NCBI RefSeq assembly: GCF_040183065.1
Contig: NC_091120.1
Coordinates: forward strand, 73,076,708 to 73,140,707
Source of the DNA: Periplaneta americana
Lineage: Eukaryota > Arthropoda > Insecta > Blattodea > Blattidae
DNA length: 64,000 nt
Reading direction: 5' to 3'
Part shown: positions 23,344 through 56,760 of the stretch, one piece after another
Numbering within the stretch: the stretch's first letter is position 1
Layout of the letters: each line of letters starts with the position of its first letter
Notes under the pieces: model-generated
Seen by the model: the letters and a program-made list of their open reading frames with translations, nothing else
Told to the model about the DNA's origin: nothing
Databases searched by the model: none
Program-made: the position numbers and the translations under genes

Positions 23344-23416
23344 TACATATAGAAGTTTATGAGCAATCTCTGAGGCAGACGCTCTCGTCGTTACTACAGG
23401 ATGTTCCACTTATTTT

Positions 23417-23700
23417 TCCACGTGGCTGCAACATTATGTACCCCGTACATTTCATGCAAGGAGTTAGAGAAAATCTCAACTAGAATTTTCCTGAGAGATG
23501 GATTGGAAGAGGAGGCTCTTTTGAATAGACAGCACGCTCCCCAGACTTAACCCCACTGGATTTCTCGTTTACAAGACACCAGCAGACACTGAAGAAAAGC
23601 TTGTTTCAGAAATTAAAATGTAACTGCTTGCGTTTATTCGACACCAACAATGTTAGAGAGAATGCAACAGTCTTTAGTGAAAAGTTACAAGTCCTATATT
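23417..23700 (+). pseudogene. Tc1/IS630-like transposase C-terminal fragment
   Basis: Plus-strand reading gives FPERWIGRGGSFE, a stop, then ARSPDLTPLDF, the signature near the last catalytic residue of IS630/Tc1-type transposases. It then decays. No termini found. Confidence 0.45.
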
Positions 23701-24233
23701 CAAGTAGGAAGAGGTAATTTGAACACGTTCTTAAGAAATACAGTATGTTGTGGATAATATTTTGGCTAACACAGTATAATAAATCGTCAGTAATAAGATC
23801 ATTAAATAATAAGAGCTATAAACTGCATTACAAGTTTTATAACACTTAAATTTCAACTAAAATTACTCAAATTCTGTAAGGGTTGCCTACTTTTCGATAA
23901 TATGGTTACAACTAGCATTAAGGTTCACAACTTCTTATTTAAATAGTAGTGAACTTCAAGTTACTTGTCTCAAATTACTCCTGATCACAGTCTTTACCAG
24001 TCCTAGAAATATGGCACAAAGCTACTGAAACACACACAAATCCAGAAAATAAGCCAGAAATTGTCCTACAACTATCAAGAATAGCTCCCTCAGGGTCGAT
24101 ATTACGTACTCATCAGCTCTATAGCACAAAAAAGACGAACTGTGAAAGCCGCACCTTATAACAATAACAACAATTAATCCACGAGTGAATACTTTAAGAA
24201 ATACACAGAAATGATGGATTTTGAACCAAACTC

Positions 24234-24236
<3 letters not shown>
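23701..24236. other. Nothing recognised
   Basis: AT-rich sequence without gene-like frames before the tetranucleotide tail at 24237. Confidence 0.45.
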
Positions 24237-24298
<62 letters not shown>

Positions 24299-25262
24299 TT
24301 CTGGTGTAGTTAAGGCCATCAGGCCTTCTCTTCCACAACACCAGGAATACAAATACAATAATATAAATAAACAGAAATAAATACACTATAATATACAAAG
24401 TAAAGCTGCTCAAGAAATAAAGAGAGAGAAAAAAAACACTATAAACAAAGTAAAGCCACACAAAAATATACAGGTTGCAGTCACACAAACTTTAAATGAG
24501 TGATTAAGTATCATAATTAATTCCATCCTAACTAATTAACTAACATAAACAAGAAACTTGCAATTTTAATCTAGGTTAAAAAGAAAAAAAAAACACAAAT
24601 CAATACTTCTAGCAATACCTAAAAAACATTAACTAAGACAAAATTTTCCAATTTAATTTTGAATTGTGATAAAGTCCGGCAGTCCCTGACATCATTAGGT
24701 AACGAATTCCAGAGGCGAGGTATTTCTACAGTATAGGAAGATGAGTGTAAAGACGTTCTATGATGAGGGATAGAAAGAAGTGCTTGATGTCGGTTTCGAA
24801 GAGTTGTAAGAAATTGAAAGCGCGATAACAGATATTTCGGAGTAGAAGTATGCATGATTCTAAACAGAAGAGACAGTGAATGTATTGTTCTTCGTTCCTT
24901 CAGACGCACCCATGAAAGTAACTGGAGGGAAGGTGTTATATGGTCAAATTTACGAGTATTGCAGATGAATCGTATGCACACATTATGAACACGTTGTAGT
25001 CTCTCAGCTAAGCGTGAACTTACATTAGTTAGCAAGGAATCGCAATAATCAAAATGGGGCATTACAAGCGTCTGAATAAGATTCTTTTTTAGACTAAGTG
25101 GTAGAAATTCTTTCATATGAAACAAGGAGTGAAGTTGAGAAAATATTTTTTTGCAAATGTGTGTTACTTGAGTATTCCAATTTAGATCGCTATCCATAAA
25201 AATGCCAAGATTTTTAACGGTTTCACTGTATTTAACAATAATCCCATTCAATATTATACTCC
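24237..25262 (-). mobile_element. 5'-truncated non-LTR retrotransposon (CR1/Jockey-like)
   Basis: On the minus strand a reverse-transcriptase C-terminus is followed by a 3' UTR and an (AAAT)n tail (24237-24300 as ATTT). The 5' end stops near 25262 where unrelated tRNA-like sequence begins. Confidence 0.7.
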
Positions 25263-25362
25263 AAAAGCGTAGAAATAGATCCCTCCGGTAAGTCAGTGCT
25301 AGAGCACGAACTGGGGTTCGATCTTCGGCGCCTACTGAAGTAATATTTGTTTTGGATAACAT
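24619..25362 (-). pseudogene. Reverse transcriptase C-terminal region
   Basis: The frame of 247 codons contains YSETVKNLGIFMDSDLNWN, QTLVMPHFDYCD and PRLWNSLPNDVRDC, the thumb and C-terminal region of CR1/Jockey-type LINE proteins. The catalytic FADD box is not included, since the copy is 5'-truncated. The first 35 residues or so, upstream of FWSIILNG, come from other sequence. Confidence 0.75.
25278..25337 (+). mobile_element. tRNA-like SINE head fragment
   Basis: AAGTCAGTGCTAGAGCACG resembles an A box and GGGGTTCGATCTTCGGCGCC a B box. It is only about 60 bp, wedged against the truncated LINE. Confidence 0.35.
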
Positions 25363-26051
25363 TTAAGGTGTTTTCCCGAGGTTCTTCAGTTTCCCTCAAC
25401 TTTACAAATTTCATTCCACCAACACACTCAATTTCACCGTACTCTTCATTTCATGTCATACGAGTAAATGACTGTTTTTTTTTTAGAAATCCCTTGAGTC
25501 ACGAAATACAAAGTTTTGGAAAAACACAGAAAAAAACATGGTGGTAAAAACATACCGAATATTTCTGTGTGAAAAAGAATATTTTAAAATGGAATATGAC
25601 TCAATATTCAAGTTTGAAAATGTTTGACTTATGGGGTTTCTCAAAATCTGGTAAAGATTTAACAAAACACTCTCTTTGTTTCATTAATTAATTGAAAATT
25701 TGGTTCAAAAATATTACGAATTTGATTCTCAAAATCAGTAGTTACAAGTTGACTTCATAATTTCTGCTTAATGTGAACAAATTTTACTCTAACCTGTATG
25801 AAATGTCACTACGGACATAAATAATAAAGTTCTGCATGAAATATGCAATAGCCCCGCGCTGTTGCATCGCGGTCTAAGGCATCTTGCCTAGGACTCTCGT
25901 TACGGAATGCGCGCTGGTTCGAGTCCTCATGGGGAAAGAAATTTTCTCATGAAATTTCGGCCAGTGTATGGGACCGGTGCCCACCCAGCATCATGATGCA
26001 CTTGGGGAGCTGCGATAGGTAGCGAAAATTCGATTTCGCAAACCACCTATA

Positions 26052-28445
26052 TTGATTTTTTATTATTTTTTTTCATATATTGTCATATTGATTTATTGAT
26101 ATAGTTCACAAGTACAAAACTTAATAATATAACAAAAGATCTATAAACAAATGTAGTTCTACATACTAAATATACAATTTCCTAGACTCATTATTTTATC
26201 GCAAATCTCAATAATTTATTGGTTCAAACTTGCACTTACGTCTGGTTTTAATGCATGTTTAAACCAATCGTGATAACCATTAAGACATTAAACCTTATTT
26301 TATCTGCTCCTTTTCACAATTTAATTGTAATTATTTAGGTCTTACTTTAATAATAGCTTATTATTCCAATTAGGTGATCAGATGTCGACATACTGTAAGT
26401 CATGAACCTGAATTAGCTGACTCGATACATTCTATATGTAGGTTGTCTTTATTTCTTACAATATTTCCTTGTCAGCAGAAACGTTTGCGTAACTTCAATG
26501 AAGACTACCGCATACCTGCTTAAAAACAAACTTGACAAGTTGCTTACATAATCAACCTCAATTTAGTTTCATTATTGTGTCGCATGTACTCATTATCAAT
26601 TCATTACTATTATAATGCCTACTAAATTTATTATAAATGCATTATTATTGAAATTAAGACATATTAGTAAAGCAATTTATAAAGTCAAAATTATCTTCTG
26701 AACCTTTACTAAATAATATAGCTATCTGAATACATTAATAACTACCTTAATTCTCTATTTTCAATTCTTATTATTTTAAAACCTTGCCGTAATTATATCT
26801 TATTTTCAAAACCTGTCTGCTTATCTAATTTAATTAATAATAAGTGTTTCTAATTTTAGGAAAATTTAGTCTTTGCTGATGCCTATCTCTTAGTAGGTAG
26901 TTTCGTTCAGTATCTATAGTTTTGATTGAATCTACTTTATTTCTGATAGAGTTTCTATTTGTCAATTTACCTCTTAATAACTGTTCGTCACCTTCTCCTA
27001 CTCCATCGGTCGGTATCGCACAGCTCCTCCATATTATAGCACTTCCTCTCGCGCACCCCGGACTACCAACGGCATGTGGCATTCTTATAAATTGATCTTC
27101 ACTTGCGCTGACTTTGCCGGTTGATCCACAATCGCTTCTCCTTGTTGAGTTTTCACTTGCGCGCCTCAGCCTACCCTCACTGGTCGTTCTCTCAGTCTGT
27201 GCCTCAGCTCCCCAAACAGCATCTTCACTGGTTCCAGCATCTTCTTCCATACTAGGTTTTCCTTCTTCACTCTTCTTTCTTCTAAAGGGATCTGTGAAAA
27301 CAGTGTTCTCTAGTTTACTTAGGTATGCTCTAATATCATTCACTCCCGTAAGCTCATCAATTCTTCTATTTGTTATTTCTGATTTCTTCTGCCCACTTGA
27401 TGAGTTACTATTCTTATCAGTCCTCTCTACGCTTCTAGACTTCCTGTTTCGTGATGCACTTCTTCTGTTTACGTGTGGTATAGATGATGCTCTATTTCCA
27501 CAAGTCTCTATTTCCTTATTTCTGTTCTTGTTACCGCAACTGAATAAATCCTCAATGTTTTGATTATTTAAGGACTCTACGTTAACTATGTTTCCGTTTA
27601 TCTTCATTTTATCTTTTACTAAAGTTGCCCTAAATCCTTTACCTCGAGCTTCTTTTAATATTGGAGTTAACTTCTTTCGTTTCTCTCTAATTTCTTTTGC
27701 AAAGTCATTTTGTATGAATATATTTGTGCCTTTGAGTTGATGCGTATTGGCAATGATGTGTTCTTTGATAAAGTAACTGTTCAATTTCACAATAATTGGT
27801 CTTTTATTTCCCTTACCTACTCTATACGCGTTATTTATCGCACTTATGTCCAAGTTTAGACTGAAATACTTAGTTAATAATTGTAACACCACGTAACCAG
27901 TATCAATTCCTTTTTCATGATTGCAATCTTCAACACCATAAATTACAATGTTATTAATTCTATTATCATCTTCCCATTTTTTAACTATCGATTTTAGTAC
28001 CACCTGCTCTTGGATAACCTCCTTTAACTTCTTTTCCACTTCAGTGTATCTGTTTACTAATGTATCTATATCACTTGCTACTTTGTTTAGTAGAACACTT
28101 GCCTTTAGTCTGTCTTCTCTCGTTTCTTTCATATAGTTTATCCATTCTCTTTGAAACACTTCATCACTGAAGACTCTTCCTTCTGTATCTCCAGGACCAG
28201 GGTTTAACTCCACATTTCCAATAATCAGTAGAATTGATAAAACAGCCGCGGCCACAAATATGTTGATTCTATCCGACCCTATAGCATATTCACCTTTTGA
28301 ACATCTGCAACACTGCCCTGCATTGAAGCACCCGATTTGCGCCCTGTAAGAATTTAGGTCGTCGCCCATACCTTCTTCACACGCTAACCTACTTGCATAT
28401 GCTGCTTACTACACAACCGTTCTCTATGACTGCACTTTGTGAACT
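26052..28445 (-). mobile_element. Full-length ORF1-only LINE
   Basis: A perfect 14-bp target duplication GCAAACCACCTATA flanks it (26038-26051 and 28446-28459). On the minus strand there is a 76-nt 5' leader, an intact 511-codon ORF1, about 780 nt of AT-rich 3' sequence with CAATAAATC (AATAAA), and an A-rich end. No endonuclease or reverse transcriptase frame exists in the 780 nt, so it must depend on another LINE, like the ORF1-only HAL1 elements known in mammals. Confidence 0.8.
26834..28369 (-). CDS. LINE ORF1 protein with N-terminal 2A-like peptide
   Basis: 511 codons, uninterrupted. Residues 1-58 contain a Cys cluster (CCRC), a hydrophobic run (about 36-50) and then GNVELNPGP, a 2A-like motif. 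In known 2A peptides the ribosome skips between the last G and P, here Gly58/Pro59. Residues about 80-135 are charged and helical (coiled coil: VNRYTEVEKKLKEVIQEQVV). About 140-255 resemble the RRM-type domain of LINE ORF1 proteins (RINNIVIYGVED, RPIIVKLNSYFIKEHI). The C-terminal half is Ser/Arg-rich and basic, probably RNA-binding. Expected role: RNA chaperone/RNP assembly in cis or trans. The start ATG at 28369 follows a short leader. The assignment to ORF1 is firm; clade (CR1-like or other) is open. Confidence 0.85.
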   Translation of the reverse strand: MGDDLNSYRAQIGCFNAGQCCRCSKGEYAIGSDRINIFVAAAVLSILLIIGNVELNPGPGDTEGRVFSDEVFQREWINYMKETREDRLKASVLLNKVASDIDTLVNRYTEVEKKLKEVIQEQVVLKSIVKKWEDDNRINNIVIYGVEDCNHEKGIDTGYVVLQLLTKYFSLNLDISAINNAYRVGKGNKRPIIVKLNSYFIKEHIIANTHQLKGTNIFIQNDFAKEIREKRKKLTPILKEARGKGFRATLVKDKMKINGNIVNVESLNNQNIEDLFSCGNKNRNKEIETCGNRASSIPHVNRRSASRNRKSRSVERTDKNSNSSSGQKKSEITNRRIDELTGVNDIRAYLSKLENTVFTDPFRRKKSEEGKPSMEEDAGTSEDAVWGAEAQTERTTSEGRLRRASENSTRRSDCGSTGKVSASEDQFIRMPHAVGSPGCARGSAIIWRSCAIPTDGVGEGDEQLLRGKLTNRNSIRNKVDSIKTIDTERNYLLRDRHQQRLNFPKIRNTYY

Positions 28446-28626
28446 GCAAACCACCTATAACGGCTGGGGGGGTCATCGTGCTAATCACACGATACCTCCA
28501 TACTGGTTGGATGATCGTCCACCTCTGCTTAGGCATATGGACGTGAGGCCAGCAGCCGGCTGGTCGGTCTTGGCCCTTCATGGACTGTAGCGCCATGGAT
28601 TTACTTTCACTATGAAATATGTAATA

Positions 28627-29462
28627 TATTACATAAAAGACAACATTATTCTAACAAATCCAAAATTCAGACACAAAATAGTTAATTTGCCAAACACAAC
28701 ACCTTAGGCTATAGTTTTGTTCATTCTTTGTCAGCTTTGTCACTGACTTATGGGCCTTCTCACGAAACCTACTTTCAAGCGCACATGTCACAACAGAAAT
28801 ACCGTTTGATTTGTGGTATTTTTATACAAAATTGTGTATCTATCCCTATAGAACAGGAATTAGCAATAATATCAATTTTGTTAAAATTTGACTTATGGAG
28901 TTTCTAAAAAAACCGATCCAAATACGGTTTTAGGGTATGGTGTAGTGATGAACAAAACCCTAGATCTTATTTACCCCAGATAGGTCGGCCTTATAGGCTT
29001 TGACGTTAACAACTTTTGTCAGGTTTACTACGCTGCCATCTAGTTGTTACATAAGGAGTCACGTCATAATTCCCATTTGAATTGCATTAGCGACTGTACT
29101 GCCATCTCGTGTTCGTTTACGGTGGACGTGTGGCGAACCTGGCGGTTGTTCTCTTCAAAGTGCAACCGATTTTAACATAGCGCTGACCTATCTGTTACAT
29201 ATATGATCTAGGACAAAACTAACTGCCGCTCTCGCTCGCTGTGTTCGTTGCATTTGTCTTTCGAGTCTCGTCTCGTCATTCTCGTACGCTTCGAGTCTCG
29301 CTCATCATTCTCGAAATAGCATTTGGTTGGCGTGGAAAAATTTCGTAATTTTGAATAACATACCTCATTGAAATAAATAACATGATAAATGTTTAAATGA
29401 GACAAAAAGACAAAACAGAGCAGTGTCTTAGTTATCAAAATGTTCTGGTTCTATTATATATT
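28627..29462. other. No gene recognised
   Basis: Contains short local repeats (TTTCGAGTCTCG... CTCGTCATTCTCG, 29255-29320) and CTGCCATCT motifs at about 29030 and 29100. The minus-strand frame 29208-29438 arises from these and has no domain. Confidence 0.45.
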
Positions 29463-29477
29463 ACCTATGGTTATATA

Positions 29478-30855
29478 CTTACTTACAAATGGCTTTTAAG
29501 AAACCCGAAGGATCATTGCCGCCCTCACATAAGCCCGCCATCGGTCCCTATCCTGTGCAAGATTAATCCAGTCTCTATCATCATATCCCACCTCCCTCAA
29601 ATCCATTTTAATATTATCCTCCCATCTACGTCTCGGCCTCCCCAAAGATCTTTTTCCCTCCGGTCTCCCAACTAACATTCTATATGCATTTCTGGATTCG
29701 CCCATACGTGCTACATGCTTTGCCCATCTCAAACGTCTGGATTTAATGTTCCTAATTATGTCAGGTGAAGAATACAATGCGTGCAGTTCTGCGTTGTGCA
29801 ACTTTCTCCATTCTCCTGTAACTTCATCCCGCTTAGCCCCAAATATTTTCCTAAGCACCTTATTCTCAAACACCCTTAACCTATGTTCCTCTCTCAACGT
29901 GAGAGTCCAAGTTTCACAACCATACAGAACAACCTATAATATAACTGTTTTATAAATTCTAACTTTCACATTTTTTGACAGCAGACTAGATGATAAAAGC
30001 TTCTCAACCGAATAATAACACGCATTTCCCATATTTATTCTGCGTTTAATTTCCTCCCGAGTGTCATTTATATTTGTTACTGTTCCTCCAAGATATTTGA
30101 ATTTTTCCACCTCTTCGAAGGATAAATCTCCTATTTTTATATTTCCATTTCGTACAATATTCTGGTCACGAGACATAATCATATACTTTGTCTTTTCGGG
30201 ATTTACTTCCAAACCGATCGCATTACTTCCTTCAAGTAAAATTTCCGTGTTTTCCCTAATCGTTTGTGTATTTCCTCCTAACATATTCACGTCATCCGCA
30301 TAGACAAGAAGCTGATGTAACCCGTTCAATTCCAAACCCTGCCTGTTATCCTGAACTTTCCTAATGGCATATTCTAAAGCGAAGTTAAAAAGTAAAGATG
30401 ATAGTGCATCTCCCTGCTTTAGCCCGCAGTGAATTGGAAAAGCATCAGATAGAAACTGACCTATACGGACTCTGCTGTATGTTTCACTGAGACACATTTT
30501 AATTAATCGAACTAGTTTCCTTGGAATACCAAATTCAATAAGAATATCATGTAATACTTCCCTCTTAACAGAGTCATATGCCTTTTTGAAATCTATGAAT
30601 AACTGATGTACTGAGCCCTTATACTCCCATTTTTTCTTCATTATCTGTCGAATACAAAAAATCTGATCAATAGTCGATCTATTACGCCTAAAACCGCACT
30701 GATGATCCCCAATAATCTCACCTACGTACGGAGTTAATCTTCTCAAAAGAATATTGGACAAAATTTTGTACGACGTCACAAAAGTGATATTCCTCGAAAG
30801 TTACCATAGTTGGTTTTGTCCCCCTTCTTAAAAATAGGTACAATTATGGACTCCT
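29478..30855 (-). mobile_element. 5'-truncated LINE (GTAA-tailed) with exact target duplication
   Basis: A perfect 15-bp duplication ACCTATGGTTATATA lies at 29463-29477 and 30856-30870. The element reads on the minus strand, truncated at its 5' end inside the reverse transcriptase and ending in (GTAA)n. This shows insertion by target-primed reverse transcription. Two other copies are at 9078-9578 and 15125-15926. Confidence 0.85.
29496..30779 (-). pseudogene. Non-LTR reverse transcriptase fragment (RTE-like)
   Basis: 30779-29934 encodes 281 residues with [45 protein letters not shown] and the catalytic LLVYADDVN. After an interruption near 29915 the frame resumes (29897-29496) with REEHRLRVFENKVLRKIFGA and RPRRRWEDNIKMDLRE to the stop. 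The first catalytic motif region is at the truncation edge, so no functional enzyme is made. Confidence 0.8.
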
Positions 30856-30870
30856 ACCTATGGTTATATA

Positions 30871-31139
30871 AATAAAAAAAAAACAATTCTCAAATAAATT
30901 TGCATTTCTAAGAAACATAAAACATAACGTTAATATCTTCTACTTGGAATTGCACACTTGATCTCAAACATATGAAAAGAAAATTCCTAGCCTTTTAATA
31001 AGAGCCTAGTAATTAAATAAAGATTGGGGAACGGATTATTATACACTGAAAGGTAGAGATATATCAAATAGGTCACTTGATTGTTTATACATATTATAAC
31101 AGTTGCCAAAGTAGATAAAAGTTCAGTCAGGTATAAACA
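30871..31139. other. AT-rich, nothing recognised
   Basis: No coding or repeat signal seen before the GC-richer block at 31140. Confidence 0.4.
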
Positions 31140-31560
31140 ACTGTGGCGATTCATGGCTGCTTGACGTTCGGGACTTCGGGAGTGATCAATCTCGGCGTCT
31201 CCAAACACTCACAAGCAGTCTTTACGTCAACGACGCGACGTATACAACATTGTCGTGCGGATTTTCGGTTTTGCGGGCGCTGTTAATCTTGCTTTTCTCG
31301 ATCGTTGTTCATCTCTAGTATGGTGCGTGAGCTCCGGTGATACCCATTGGAGGTGGCCCTCTAGCTTATTGCTTATCTGCCCAACGTTCAAGACTATGAC
31401 CCGGTGCCAGATGGAGACGCCCAATGGGCGGTACCCGCGAACATTTTTGGTGGTAGACGAGAGATACATTACGACTAAGCTTACTAGCATCCAAGGGATG
31501 TCCATGGTAGTCGGGGATGCTTAAGTGGCGGCACCTGGTGTTCGAGTACAGTCTTTTGTT
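31140..31560. promoter_or_regulatory. GC/CpG-richer block upstream of coding exon 1; possible promoter or 5' exon
   Basis: This stretch is visibly richer in C, G and CpG than the AT-rich flanks and does not match any repeat family seen elsewhere in the window. It lies 0.4-0.8 kb upstream of the exon 1 acceptor, where the promoter or a non-coding first exon would be expected. The open frames across it (31227-31505 minus, 31255-31524 plus) overlap and look like by-products of its composition. Transcript data would decide. Confidence 0.3.
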
Positions 31561-31961
31561 ATCAGATGATGGTTAGGATCCTGTATGAATTTTCTCTTGG
31601 ATATATCCGGGGCTGAAAATTCATTCATCTCATGACTACCTCTTGGGAATTGTAGGCCTATGTATGACGGACTTTACTGCAGCGTCTACATGCAGGGCGT
31701 TCAGGCGCCGCTGTATGAACACAAACATAGAAATAAATTATTCTGGAAACCTGTATTCTGTCACTGTGTTGAACATATCAAATAGCCTGGGTGAGATGCA
31801 TCAGATGGCTTCTCAATTCCTGAATATCCCAAGAAGCAGGTACTCGGAGAAAAGCCCACAATAATTAGTTTTGCGACAGACCTGTCACAGACAAGAGTTT
31901 CGGCCTTATTAACGTATGTTTATGTTGCCTAATTCTCCGATTTGGTTGCAGAACCGTCATC

Positions 31962-54378
<22,417 letters not shown>

Positions 54379-54555
54379 ATATTGTGAAATGAAAGGAATT
54401 GAGTTTTTAACTTCTGTCACCATTATAACAAGTTTTGTGATTGGTTGACTGTAATTTTAATACTTGTTTAAAGGGTGAAGTAGAAGTGAAGTATTAGTCA
54501 GGAGAGGTTTTGATTGGACATTTTCTAATTAAATACACATCGTGTACGACTTGTA
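54379..54555 (+). promoter_or_regulatory. Probable 3' UTR with a candidate poly(A) signal
   Basis: The sequence after the stop at 54378 is AT-rich and non-coding. ATTAAA at 54528-54533 is the first reasonable polyadenylation signal. No canonical AATAAA is seen close by, so the transcript end is a guess. Confidence 0.4.
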
Positions 54556-54636
54556 GGTTTAACAAAATAAGAGAGCACATAATTCAAAGCAACAATAATT
54601 TAATGAAAAATTGATGTGTGATACAGGAACTCTTGC

Positions 54637-55000
54637 ATTTTACGTTACATTCAAACAATTTCGATTGTACACCCCCCTGTGACACGGCAGATGTCCAACC
54701 TATCATCGACCTCCAACCAACCATTCAGCAACATTTGCTGTGTGACGTTGATAGCTTCATCAATTTTATGTCGCAAATAATCCAAGTTCTCCACAGGCGT
54801 GAGGTACACTTGGTCCTTCACAAACCCAATAAGAAAATATCCAGAGAAGTAAAATCTGGAGAGCGTGGAGCCCAAGCGAGTCATTCAACTCCTCTCCCAA
54901 TCCATCATCCGGGAAACTTCCTATTCAAAAATTCTCCACATCGCCATCTTTGCGCAGTAAATAAACTGTATGATGACTTTGATCATTGTTGCCGTTGACA
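54637..55000 (-). pseudogene. IS630/Tc1-like transposase C-terminal remnant
   Basis: Minus-strand frames give RWIGRGVE, a stop, LAWAPRSPDFTSLDIFLLG, then FVKDQVYLTPVENLDYLRHK and DRLDICRVTGGCTIE. This is the end of an IS630-type transposase (PRSPDLTPLDFFLWG..KDxVY..CR..GGHIE). One frameshift and one stop. It starts about 260 bp beyond the end of the host gene. Confidence 0.65.
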
Positions 55001-55385
55001 TGGAAGGCTACGGTGTGGTATTTTCATAAAATGTAACAGAATTTTCAATCGGAATCTCGTACAACGACAGTTAGGCTATAAAACTTTGTAATGTTAAATC
55101 TACAAGCCGGACACGTATATACTGGAATCGGCCATATAGGCTTTCTCATTTGTAACAATACCAAAGAATAAGAAACCGTTTATTCCCCTTCCTCCTCCTT
55201 AGTTGTTCCGAGTACTTATTATGTTTGTAATTAAATCAAAGAATCTAAAGTTAATATCTGGCAAGTGTGATGTAATTTTAAAGCCTACAAAAATCCTTAG
55301 CGTTGTTTTCTTCGAAAGTTTAATAAAGTTGGAATTAGTCAATCATTCGTAGAAATACGTAGTACACGTATTATATGGATGATAT

Positions 55386-55387
<2 letters not shown>
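55001..55387. other. Nothing recognised
   Basis: Short AT-rich spacer without clear features. Confidence 0.4.
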
Positions 55388-55420
<33 letters not shown>

Positions 55421-55957
55421 TAGTGGCGCAACAAATACATTGCTGATTTCTGGCCTCCTCAAGAAATTTCCTCCACCTGATCGTGATCCATTGCCAATTT
55501 CTTTATCCAAAAGTTCTAGCGTTACCATCCACCTCATCTGTCCAGCGCAGTCTTTGTCTTCTTTTCTTCCTTCTTTCATCAGGTTGTATTATTGATATAT
55601 TTTTGGAAATTTCAGCATCATACTTCCTCATTAGATATCCTACCCATCTTAGTCTGGTCAACTTAATATATTTACTAATATCTATATCCCTAAATAGGGC
55701 GTACAGCTCTTGGTTACATCGTTTTCTCCAAATGCCATTATCACATACTGGACCGTATATTCTTCTCAATATTTTGCTCTCAAAACATTGGAGAATATTC
55801 TCTTTAGTTTTACTAACTGTCAACGTTTCACGTGCATATGTTAAAATTGATTTTATGAGGGTCTTATATAACAAGACCTTCACGGACCTTGACAGTACAT
55901 GACTCTTCATATGTTGGAGTACGTCGAAATAGCATTTGTTAGCCATATTAATTCGAT
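55388..55957 (-). mobile_element. LINE 3' fragment with (GAT)n tail
   Basis: Frame 55946-55503 reads KVLLYKTLIKSILTYARETL, FESKILRRIYGPVCDNGIW and RQRLRWTDEVDGN, then continues in another frame WRKFLEEARNQQ into (GAT)n (55388-55420). This is the C-terminal end of a non-LTR reverse transcriptase, with one frameshift. Confidence 0.7.
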
Positions 55958-55991
55958 GTTTATTTCTTGCGTCATGTTATCTATCTGAACT

Positions 55992-56362
55992 ATACTGTGC
56001 TCCAACCACGAGAAAGTCTCTGCCGGAAGAGACGAAGGGGGATAATGCTGTGAATGAATGTTGATGTCATAAGATGTCATAAGGTCACACACGTGGGTAC
56101 TCTTATCTCTATTGGCTAGCTCTCACAGCACAAACCATAACATTGATACAGACATATTGATACTACCCTAGTTACAAAATTTGATCACAGTTAATCTCCT
56201 GGTCTTTTAATCTCTTCATACAGGAAATAACATATGCAGGAGAGCGCATGGTTTTTAAACTGGCCTTATAATGGTAATATCATTTATCTACTTCGTTCCA
56301 ATAGATGAGGCAATAGTAAGCACATTCCTTTCACGGTTGATCTCCTGGTTGGAGAACAGTAG
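55992..56362 (-). mobile_element. TIR-bearing dispersed repeat, copy 2
   Basis: Reverse-complement homologue of 1956-2315, with ends TACTGTGCTCCAACCACGAG and GGTTGGAGAACAGTAG. The two copies share both termini and the internal GACCAGGAGATTAAC, so these define the element limits. Confidence 0.5.
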
Positions 56363-56379
56363 CTCCTAAGTATGTAAAT

Positions 56380-56638
56380 GTTTACACCTGTGGAGTAACG
56401 GTTAGCGCGTCTGAACGCGAAACAAGATAGCCCGGGTTCGAATCCCGGTTGGAGCAAGTTACCTGATTGAGGTTTTTCCTGGAGTTTTCTCTCAACCCAA
56501 TATGAGCAAATGCTGGGTAACTGTCGGTGCTAGACCCCGGACTCATTTCATGGGCATTATCACTTCATTCCATTCAGACGCTAAATAACCTGAGATGTTG
56601 ATACAGCGTCGTAAAATAACCCACTAAAAATAATTAAA
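56380..56638 (+). mobile_element. tRNA-derived SINE, family B, copy 2
   Basis: Head TGGAGTAACGGTTAGCGCGT, B box GGGTTCGAATCCCGG, tail GTTGATACAGCGTCGTAAAA. Flanked by TATGTAAAT at 56371-56379 and 56639-56647. Confidence 0.8.
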
Positions 56639-56760
56639 TATGTAAATTGATGGACTGTTTAAAATGTAGCCTATAATTTTCTATTTGTATCTCAGGTTTT
56701 GTACAGTAGTTTTTATCAGATGTCACATATTTACTTTCATTTTAATTAATGACCAGGAGC

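Larger units (their letters stand above)
25851..28611 (+). mobile_element. tRNA-derived SINE split by a LINE
   Basis: The SINE's two parts are 25851-26051 (tRNA-like head with TTGCATCGCGGTCTAAGGCA and GGTTCGAGTCC) and 28460-28611 (second half, ending GCGCCATGGATTTACTTTC). Together they make about 353 bp. The whole is flanked by ATGAAATATGCAATA (25836-25850) and ATGAAATATGTAATA (28612-28626), a 15-bp duplication with one mismatch. The LINE 26052-28445 sits in the middle with its own 14-bp duplication. Confidence 0.8.

Noticed and set aside
27114..27563. 149-codon plus-strand frame
   Set aside because: It is antisense to the intact LINE ORF1 and its Leu/Ser-rich translation is the mirror of the Arg/Ser-rich region.
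29496..29897. 133-codon frame as an independent protein
   Set aside because: It is the C-terminal continuation of the LINE reverse transcriptase upstream.
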